Positions 45,067 to 50,612 of a stretch of DNA of 50,612 nt are shown in pieces. Below the pieces are notes generated by a model. It did not search any database, was not told where the DNA came from, and saw nothing but the letters and a program-made list of their open reading frames with translations. The stretch is taken from positions 1 to 50,612 of the forward strand of contig CAMYII010000040.1 in assembly GCA_947258385.1 (NCBI GenBank). Reading direction: 5' to 3'. The translations under genes were made by a program, and so were the position numbers. This stretch comes from Acidiferrobacterales bacterium. Its GTDB lineage: Bacteria > Pseudomonadota > Gammaproteobacteria > Acidiferrobacterales > SZUA-150. Position 1 is the stretch's first letter. Every line of letters begins with the position of its first letter.

Positions 45067-46629
45067 ATGATTTACTCCCAGAAAACCCCGGCCACGCTGA
45101 TTTTGGGCATTGTTTTCGCTGCCTATGGCTGGGCGGTCAAACAAGGCCTGCTGGACGGTATGCTTGCGTACCTGGGCCAAACAAAGAACGCTGACGAGAT
45201 GGTGGCGATTGCGTTGACGGCGGGAATCGTCGGAATCATCGCCGGTATTGTACAGCTGTTCGCGACCGCCAGAGAAGGCAACTTTGACTATTACCTCTCG
45301 ACGATAGCCGGCGCGCTGTTCATTCTGCTGGTTGCCGCGGTGGTCAAATGGCAGTTCGCCCCGCTGGTCGCAATCCTGAGCAAGGCCATGGGCACTGTCG
45401 GCGGTACCGGTAAACCAATACATAAATTGCTCGGTCTCAACTACGTTGTACTCGGTATTCTCTCCGGTATCATTATCGTGAACTACTTCAAAATCCCTTC
45501 GTGGGCCGAGAACGGTGTACGACTGTCACGTCTTGGTCTCAAGACCGGTGTTATTCTACTGGGTGCGCTTTACAGTATCGCGGAGTTGGCAAAACTGGGT
45601 CAGCTTTCCGTGGTCATGATCGGCTTCTTTGTTTTGGGCTCGGTGGGAATGGTGCTGTTCATTGGTGCACGGCGCCACATCCCCAATTCCATGGGCGGCG
45701 TCTTGTCGGCCGGCATGGGTGTTTGTGGTGTGTCCGCAACCGTGGCCGCGGCACCGGTCGTGCAGGCGAAATCGACCGAAATCGCTTATACCATTGGCAC
45801 CATTCTGCTCTGGGGCGTATTGATGATGTTTATCTTCCCGCCGCTCGGCCATGCGCTAGGCATGGGGCCGGTTCAGTTTGGCGCCTGGGCGGGTACCGGC
45901 ATCCTCAATTCGGCGCAGGTCGCCGGTGCAGCGTTGGCGTTTCAACCCGACGGCATCGAGACCCTGAAGGTGGCCGAGATTTTCAATATTACCCGTGTGC
46001 TGTTCCTGCCGATTATCGTGTTGTGGCTGGCTGTCTGGTACGTCAAGCGTGAGTCCGGCGCGCAAACGGTCAACGTCGGCAAGGTAATCGTCGGCAAGTT
46101 CCCGGTATTCGTGCTGGGCTTCATCCTCGTGTTCGCCCTTTCCTCTACGGGCATTTTCGCGCCGGCCAACCATTACAAGGGCAAGTATTTCGACAATTCC
46201 AATGTGTCAGCAAAGAAAATGCTTTCCGATGGAGATGTCGCCACCCTTCAGGCTCAGGTAGACAAGGTACAGCGTGAAGATCGCACCGCCGCATTGTCGC
46301 GATTGATGGAAAACAGGAAGGTCATGTCAATTGACGATGACGATACTCTGCGCGGTCTTGTGAACGCGAAAGTGCTGGATAAAGGAGCCAACAAGATCCT
46401 GAAGAAGGCACATAAGGCCGTGCGACACACCGCGAAGCGGGTCAAGAAGTTCCGCCAGTTAATTGTGTGGTTCTTTGCGTTTGGTCTGGTTGGACTGGGT
46501 ATGCAGATTACCTTCGCGTCAATCAAGCAGGCCGGTGGTCAGCCTCTGTTCATCGGTACCATCGTCGGCGCCACTAAAGCCGTTGGCGCGCTGATTGTAA
46601 TCCTGCTGTTTGTCCAAGAGACCATTTAA
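45067..46629 (+). CDS. YeiH-family putative sulfate exporter, enlarged form
   Basis: 520 residues with a strong GGAGGAG site. Membrane protein of the Cons_hypoth698/YeiH family, with 'LGLKTGVILLGALYSIAELA', 'SMGGVLSAGMGVCGVSATVA' then AAAPVV, 'AGTGILNSAQVAGAALAFQP' and 'FFAFGLVGLGMQITFASIKQ'. Ordinary members have about 330-350 residues. This one has two or three extra N-terminal helices and, between about 360 and 460, a soluble, strongly charged, helical insert rich in Lys ('KKAHKAVRHTAKRVKKFRQ'). The family is linked to sulfate or sulfur-compound efflux, mainly by annotation. A 42-residue membrane protein follows 26 bases later. Confidence 0.85.
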   Translation: MIYSQKTPATLILGIVFAAYGWAVKQGLLDGMLAYLGQTKNADEMVAIALTAGIVGIIAGIVQLFATAREGNFDYYLSTIAGALFILLVAAVVKWQFAPLVAILSKAMGTVGGTGKPIHKLLGLNYVVLGILSGIIIVNYFKIPSWAENGVRLSRLGLKTGVILLGALYSIAELAKLGQLSVVMIGFFVLGSVGMVLFIGARRHIPNSMGGVLSAGMGVCGVSATVAAAPVVQAKSTEIAYTIGTILLWGVLMMFIFPPLGHALGMGPVQFGAWAGTGILNSAQVAGAALAFQPDGIETLKVAEIFNITRVLFLPIIVLWLAVWYVKRESGAQTVNVGKVIVGKFPVFVLGFILVFALSSTGIFAPANHYKGKYFDNSNVSAKKMLSDGDVATLQAQVDKVQREDRTAALSRLMENRKVMSIDDDDTLRGLVNAKVLDKGANKILKKAHKAVRHTAKRVKKFRQLIVWFFAFGLVGLGMQITFASIKQAGGQPLFIGTIVGATKAVGALIVILLFVQETI

Positions 46630-46655
46630 CACGATTTCGTAAAGGAGAATCTCCC

Positions 46656-46784
46656 ATGGCAGAACCAAAATATGACCGAGGTTCCGCGCTGTCCATTTTC
46701 AAGAGCGATCGCGCGGAAGACTTTGTAGCGCTGCTGATAGCACTTGTCCTGGTGGCAGTGGTCGTTATGTTCATACCCAAATAA
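46656..46784 (+). CDS. 42-residue single-pass membrane protein next to the transporter
   Basis: ATG 46656 follows AAGGAGA (46642-46648). The product has a charged cytoplasmic start 'MAEPKYDRGSALSIFKSDRA' and one hydrophobic helix ('FVALLIALVLVAVVVMFIP') ending in Lys. It is too short for most gene finders but has a good ribosome-binding site, lies 26 bases after the transporter stop, and is closed by a strong terminator 20 bases later. Small one-helix proteins often act as accessory subunits of transporters; that role is inferred from position. No homologue is recalled with certainty. Confidence 0.8.
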   Translation: MAEPKYDRGSALSIFKSDRAEDFVALLIALVLVAVVVMFIPK

Positions 46785-46804
46785 CTTAAAATCCGTTAAA
46801 ATAC

Positions 46805-46842
46805 ATCCCGGGTTTCGCGTGGCGAAATCCGGGATTTTTTTT
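46805..46842 (+). terminator. Strong rho-independent terminator
   Basis: ATCCCGGGTTTCGC (46805-46818) pairs with GCGAAATCCGGGAT (46822-46835) with one G-T wobble and a GTG loop, followed by eight Ts (46835-46842). It ends the transporter plus small-protein unit and separates it from the UspA gene, whose ATG lies 15 bases later. Confidence 0.92.
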
Positions 46843-46856
46843 AGGCTATTAATCTT

Positions 46857-47321
46857 ATGCAGACATACGAGCGAATTCTTTTAGCCAGTCACGGCACCCA
46901 AGGTGCCCGGGCGGCGGATACGGCGGCAATGTCGCTCTGCACCTCCGGGGCGGCGATTGACCACTTGGAGGTCGTGCCCGATCTCTGGAAAGGCATGATG
47001 GGTGACGACTGGCTAAACAATGCGTCAACACGTGATATCTTCGGCAGCTATGTGGAATCCGAACTGGGAAGAGAAGTGCAGCAACACATCAAAAAATTGG
47101 AGAATGAATCGGCAAAAAAGGCGATTCGGTATCATCCAATAGTCGTGCTGGGAAAACCCACCGAGTCCCTTCTTGAGCAGGCCACCAAACACAAATACGA
47201 CCTGGTGGTCATCGGTTCACCGCGCCCTCGAGGCGAAACCGGGCTGCGCTCCCGCATGCACCTGGATACCCTGGCACGGGGGCTCTCCATACCTATTCTA
47301 ATAGTGCCTTATCCGCAATGA
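46857..47321 (+). CDS. Universal stress protein (UspA family)
   Basis: 154 residues. UspA fold: 'YERILLASHGTQGARAADTA' at the start, a variable middle, then 'YDLVVIGSPRPRGETGLRSR' close to the ATP-binding G-2x-G-9x-G(S/T) region and 'SIPILIVPYP' at the end. The glycine pattern is only partly kept, so ATP binding is uncertain. It begins 15 bases after the terminator of the preceding unit, so its promoter would have to lie within that terminator or the gene relies on read-through. It overlaps the next gene by 4 bases (ATGA), so they form an operon. Confidence 0.85.
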   Translation: MQTYERILLASHGTQGARAADTAAMSLCTSGAAIDHLEVVPDLWKGMMGDDWLNNASTRDIFGSYVESELGREVQQHIKKLENESAKKAIRYHPIVVLGKPTESLLEQATKHKYDLVVIGSPRPRGETGLRSRMHLDTLARGLSIPILIVPYPQ

Positions 47322-47959
47322 ACCAACCTCCACAAACCGGACAATCTGAATCAGAGCAGGCTCCGATTGATTCCACAGATGCAGCCTGGGTAACGATAAA
47401 GACGTCGCTTTCCCCCGATGCACTGATGGGATTCAGCAAGGATATCGAGGCGCTTGTGCGCGCCAATCCTTACTATGTATTCAAGTCCTGGCGCGAGAGC
47501 ACCCAAGGACACCACCGCCTTCAATTCCGCAATCTCAGCAACAAACAGGAAATTGACGTGGAAATGGAGGTCCAGGAAGGGCCCGATCGGAAATTTACTT
47601 TGGTATACGGATCTGGTCTTAAAAAATCAACAACCTTTACGATTGAACCAGACGATACCGGAAGTATACTGACTATCGCGGATGATTACGCACACCTTGA
47701 AGAAAGTGAACGGGAATCAAGGCTCGCCGAGGTGGATAAAAGCCTGCCGGCATGGGGGGAGGCGCTCTTTGTTTATTTCAAGAGAATTAAGCGCTGGTCG
47801 TGGCTGCCGGGTTGGCGCTGGTATATGCGCCGTTTCTGGACACCGATGTCACCCTCCTCCCGACGTATCGTCTGGATGCTGTATCTGATTACTGTGGTGG
47901 AATTTGCGTTCTTCCTGTTTGTATTATTGATATATGTTCTGGAGCAAAGCCGTTCCTAG
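47318..47959 (+). CDS. START-like/SRPBCC-type protein with C-terminal membrane anchor
   Basis: 213 residues, start ATG overlapping the UspA stop codon. Residues about 20-145 alternate strands in a way that suggests an SRPBCC/START-like beta-sheet ('AWVTIKTSLSPDALMGFSKD', 'QEIDVEMEVQEGPDRKFTLV', 'TTFTIEPDDTGSILTIADDY'). A Trp/Arg-rich juxtamembrane stretch 'KRWSWLPGWRWYMRRFW' follows, then one transmembrane helix at about 183-207 ('IVWMLYLITVVEFAFFLFVL'). The domain assignment is tentative. It is translationally coupled with UspA, so both may act together at the inner membrane. Confidence 0.75.
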   Translation: MNQPPQTGQSESEQAPIDSTDAAWVTIKTSLSPDALMGFSKDIEALVRANPYYVFKSWRESTQGHHRLQFRNLSNKQEIDVEMEVQEGPDRKFTLVYGSGLKKSTTFTIEPDDTGSILTIADDYAHLEESERESRLAEVDKSLPAWGEALFVYFKRIKRWSWLPGWRWYMRRFWTPMSPSSRRIVWMLYLITVVEFAFFLFVLLIYVLEQSRS

Positions 47960-47970
47960 ATAACATACGG

Positions 47971-48280
47971 TCAGCGACGATCCAGTCCGGTCCATAGATC
48001 CTTTTCGTCAGGCTCAGGTTCATCGGGTGCCGCACACCAGGACTCGCAGAATCTCTTCCTCTCGAGATTGAGTGTCCTGGCGCTAATACAATCACCATCG
48101 GGGCTGCCCTCGATCGCCGCGACGCGTTCCGGGACAGGAGGTCTTGGCCTCGAATCTCGTGCCATGGACGATGAAAAGCCGATCTCCCTGCGTCTGTTCA
48201 ACCATATAAATACCAGCAGCAGATGCGTTGCATGAAACCAGCAAGGAAGCCATGGCAAGCACAGCCTTCATCGTATTCAT
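47971..48280 (-). pseudogene. Small exported cysteine-containing protein, frameshifted
   Basis: From ATG 48280 the frame encodes a signal peptide ('MKAVLAMASLLVSCNASAAG') and 'LFIVHGTRFEAKTSC', then drifts. The adjacent frame continues with 'RVAAIEGSPDGDCISARTLN' and 'KRFCESWC'. Removing one base near 48130 (CCGGG) joins them as a ~100-residue protein resembling small periplasmic proteins with a G-x-R-F-E-A-K-T-x-C motif seen in gammaproteobacteria. This is either a real inactivation or a base error. Function unknown. Confidence 0.45.
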
Positions 48281-48364
48281 AGGCACGGCGCCGGTAGACA
48301 AACAGAGTAAGACGCCGTTGATTACCCTATGATTGTCTTCGCCCCCGGTAGTACGGCTCGCTCG

Positions 48365-48643
48365 TTAACAAGCCGTGATATCAGAGTACAGGCCGTAACG
48401 GGGTAGTCTGCTGACAATAGTCATAGGCGTATTATGGTGTTCCTCAAACTCCACCAGCATGTCATGCGGCATAGCGGCATTGATCTCAACATTGCTGACA
48501 TAAGGTACAGACATCATCACCGACTTCAGTTCATGCAGACGATCCGCGTCGAGGTTCCCACCGATATGGATATACACGCTGAGGCCGACCACGCCGCCTG
48601 GCAGCTGACCCTGGACTTTCTCGACCAGTCCCTGTGATGGCAC
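48365..48643 (-). CDS. Small hypothetical protein, HMA-like fold possible
   Basis: 92 residues from GTG 48643; no strong ribosome-binding site. It reads as beta-alpha-beta: 'VVGLSVYIHIGGNLDADRLH', 'ELKSVMMSVPYVSNVEIN', 'HDMLVEFEEHHNTPMTIVSR'. The order and the 'YVSNVEIN' and 'MLVEFEE' strands resemble heavy-metal-associated ferredoxin folds, but the CxxC metal site is absent. Coding looks plausible; function unknown. Confidence 0.5.
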   Translation of the reverse strand: MPSQGLVEKVQGQLPGGVVGLSVYIHIGGNLDADRLHELKSVMMSVPYVSNVEINAAMPHDMLVEFEEHHNTPMTIVSRLPRYGLYSDITAC

Positions 48644-48680
48644 CGGACCGGCCGTTATCTGCGCTACGGCTGACCGCAGG

Positions 48681-49826
48681 CTAGATCGTTATTCTGATTT
48701 CCTGTGCCGCCCCCATCACCTGGATCGCCTCTTCCAGATCGATCTGATCGGGATTATCGCTGCTTTGTTCTTTTAGTTTCGCCATTAACTCGGACTGCTC
48801 CAACGTGTAATGCGAGCCGTCCGTGTCCTGGACATAGGCGGCCCAGGGGACAAATTTGGTGAGCGGGAACACCTGTCCTGGCTGCGGCGAGATGTCGATA
48901 TTCAGACCCGCGATATAGGCGAGCTTTTTTCCCCAATATCGATGCTCCTTGACGATGGTACGGAAGCTACGATCGAACTCCACCTGCGTATTGATCTTGG
49001 CGGCGGCCAATAATGGTGATGCAGAGGTCACAATCCAGGCCATGGGGTTGAACAGGTTGCGCTCGAGATGATCTCGCCCTTCGAGATCATCGGCGATCTC
49101 CCTTTTATAGCGGAACAGCTCCGGCCGCAGTCTTGCACCGAGCCGCTCACGCCTGCCGGTGGGCCAGTCATAATCCCTAAGAAGATCGCGAAAGGCATTT
49201 GATGCCAGATAACACTTGGAGGTACTGTAGGACTTAAGCGGCAGAATTTCGCGATTTTCCTGGCGCTTCACCATTTTGTCCAGATTCAGGAACAGCCCCT
49301 CCTCCCTGCTTTCGTTCAGCAATTGGTTGTCGATGATCACCAGATGATCATCGCCCTGACGTTCCAGGAACATATTGTCCTGCGCGAAGGCGTATTCATT
49401 CTCGTACCAGGCGAGCACGCTTTCAATCTTACCGCAGCTGGCGGTCATGTCCCCGTGCTCGGTTTGCGCCCGGCGATACGTACCGAACTTCTCGCTCGCG
49501 GGATCATAGCCGACATGGCTCGCCTGGATGATTACCATGTCCTTGCCGTGCTCGGCATGCGGACCGTGCCGGTCGGTGGCCACGATACCCCCGACCTGGC
49601 CATGATTAAAGGGAAAGGTACCGAAATGCTTGGCGAGCAAAATGATAGGGTAGCCCTGACTTTCATCGGAGCAGAAGGCACGCGACGGCATGATCTTCCC
49701 GCTCTCGAAGCCCAATGACTTGCAAAAATTGTACAGTCGCGGGACAAAGGCGCTGTAGCGCATCATCATGCCTTCGATGCGGAAATCCCCTAACATGGCC
49801 ATTATGTTGGCGCTGGATGAGAACAT
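48681..49826 (-). CDS. LCIB/LciC-type beta-carbonic anhydrase-like protein
   Basis: 381 residues from ATG 49826. The segment at about 45-150 resembles limiting-CO2-inducible protein B (PF18599), a beta-carbonic anhydrase relative of algal carbon-concentrating systems. Seen: 'PSRAFCSDES' (Cys52), 'TFPFNHGQVGGIVATDR' (His75), 'MVIIQASHVGYDP' (His104), and 'DMTASCGKIESVLAWY' (Cys131). A Cys-His-Cys zinc set can be made from Cys52, His104 and Cys131. The C-terminal half (about 230-381) is not matched to a known domain. Carbonic anhydrase activity is inferred only from this pattern; some LCIB members are inactive. No signal peptide. Confidence 0.68.
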   Translation of the reverse strand: MFSSSANIMAMLGDFRIEGMMMRYSAFVPRLYNFCKSLGFESGKIMPSRAFCSDESQGYPIILLAKHFGTFPFNHGQVGGIVATDRHGPHAEHGKDMVIIQASHVGYDPASEKFGTYRRAQTEHGDMTASCGKIESVLAWYENEYAFAQDNMFLERQGDDHLVIIDNQLLNESREEGLFLNLDKMVKRQENREILPLKSYSTSKCYLASNAFRDLLRDYDWPTGRRERLGARLRPELFRYKREIADDLEGRDHLERNLFNPMAWIVTSASPLLAAAKINTQVEFDRSFRTIVKEHRYWGKKLAYIAGLNIDISPQPGQVFPLTKFVPWAAYVQDTDGSHYTLEQSELMAKLKEQSSDNPDQIDLEEAIQVMGAAQEIRITI

Positions 49827-49960
49827 ACAAACTACCCCTTCCTGACAAATGCACTTGAGCTATTATACACCCTGGGTTGGAGTATTGCCGGCCTGCTGAT
49901 TATCCGTTCATACCGCCGGAAGATAAGCCATTTGACGCAGCTGTTTTGTGACCACACGCG

Positions 49961-50612
49961 CTAGGCCCACGCCAGCGCCGCTGCCATGAGCAATCCGTGG
50001 CTCAAGCAGGAAAGTATTGTCAAACGGATGGCCGGCCCCAGCTTTTCCGGGCTCTCGGCTGATACTACGAGTTGATAGGCGGCGACAATACTGAATGCGG
50101 CAGGCATCGCGGCCACCAGCATCGGTGGGGGCAGCAAACCTGTCGCCACGTCGCCGAATAATAATCCATAGGCCGTTACCGCAATGAGTACGTAACCCCA
50201 GCGCGCGCGGCGCACGCCCAGTCGCACGACCCAGTGATGCTTGCCCGCCGCCTTATCGGCGCGCCAGTCGGGAAACTGGTTGATGTACAGCAGATTGGTC
50301 ACGAGCAGCGCATAGGGCAGTGCGGCAATCAGCGGGAACCAGGAAAATGCGCCGCGCTGGACATAGTCCGCCCCCATTGGGATCAGCACGCCAAAACCCA
50401 ATGCCACGCTGAGCTCACCCAGCCCGCGGCTCACCAGACTGAGCGGCGGCGCGGAATAGGCCCAACCGATGAAAACGCCCACCAGGCCGATCAGCCACAG
50501 ACCCGGGCCCGAGGCCAGCGCGAGCCAGCTGCCGATCACGGCACCGAAGGACAATAACACCGCGCCGTACTGTGCGGTGTGCCGTGGGCTGAACACGCCG
50601 TTCTGGATGAAC
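49961..50612 (-). CDS. UbiA-family prenyltransferase (5' end outside window)
   Basis: At least 216 residues; the frame is open to the window end ('FIQNGVFSPRH' before GTG 50596), so the N-terminal part with the first aspartate-rich motif is missing. Polytopic membrane protein. Seen: 'VGVFIGWAYSAPPLSLVSRG' and the second motif 'NLLYINQFPDWRADKAAGKH' then HWVVRLG (D-x-x-x-D). It resembles MenA and related 1,4-dihydroxy-2-naphthoate or ubiquinone-type prenyltransferases. The exact substrate cannot be told from this part. Confidence 0.85.
   Translation of the reverse strand, partial: FIQNGVFSPRHTAQYGAVLLSFGAVIGSWLALASGPGLWLIGLVGVFIGWAYSAPPLSLVSRGLGELSVALGFGVLIPMGADYVQRGAFSWFPLIAALPYALLVTNLLYINQFPDWRADKAAGKHHWVVRLGVRRARWGYVLIAVTAYGLLFGDVATGLLPPPMLVAAMPAAFSIVAAYQLVVSAESPEKLGPAIRLTILSCLSHGLLMAAALAWA

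Overview
The window reads as chromosome from a GC-rich, sulfur-oxidising, probably autotrophic gammaproteobacterium. Support for this: a SoxX-SoxA type cytochrome, a phosphoribulokinase homologue, an LCIB-type carbonic anhydrase homologue, a CO2-fixing PEP carboxylase, a multihaem cytochrome, RimI, MobB and an NRDE-family protein. There are no rRNA or tRNA genes, no CRISPR array, no prophage and no transposase, so species-level placement is not possible from this sequence. Most genes are single units or pairs in alternating orientation rather than long operons.

Left part (1-9450): the 3' part of an EF-G paralogue, a GH100 neutral/alkaline invertase, a Cache/PDC-like sensor protein, a DUF429 remnant, mobB, the first copy of a dispersed repeat, a YcbB-type L,D-transpeptidase, an ArsR-family repressor whose cysteines suggest sulfur sensing and which has a clear palindrome upstream, a CbiM-like permease, and a phosphoribulokinase-like kinase that lacks the usual catalytic aspartate.

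Middle part (9450-31000): a fused SoxX-SoxA cytochrome, a CNMP-binding/GGDEF protein, a DUF1207 outer-membrane barrel, an Mth938-domain protein, a BON protein, three alpha/beta hydrolases (one frameshifted at a C7 run), PutA, a type I phosphodiesterase, a SpoIIIAA/Ycf45-like ATPase with an R3H domain behind a structured leader, a DUF6763 protein, a GYD protein, a large propeller-M28-PDZ peptidase, RimI and a VTT membrane protein.

Right part (31000-50612): PEP carboxylase, a GAF/HD-GYP protein, a plant-type glucan phosphatase homologue, NRDE protein, RutE-like reductase, PutP, a TM0106-type nuclease, a HAD hydrolase, a three-domain metallophosphatase/tetrahaem/DsbA fusion, a YeiH-family transporter followed by a 42-residue membrane protein and a strong terminator, a UspA/START-like pair, small ORFs, an LCIB-like carbonic anhydrase and a UbiA prenyltransferase cut by the window end.

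Five copies of a ~165-210 bp imperfect palindromic element with CTAG-type inverted ends are scattered between genes. The most unusual items are the metallophosphatase-cytochrome-DsbA fusion, the divergent phosphoribulokinase, the enlarged YeiH transporter with its small membrane partner, the SoxX-SoxA fusion, the stacked leader hairpins before the R3H ATPase, and the repeat family.
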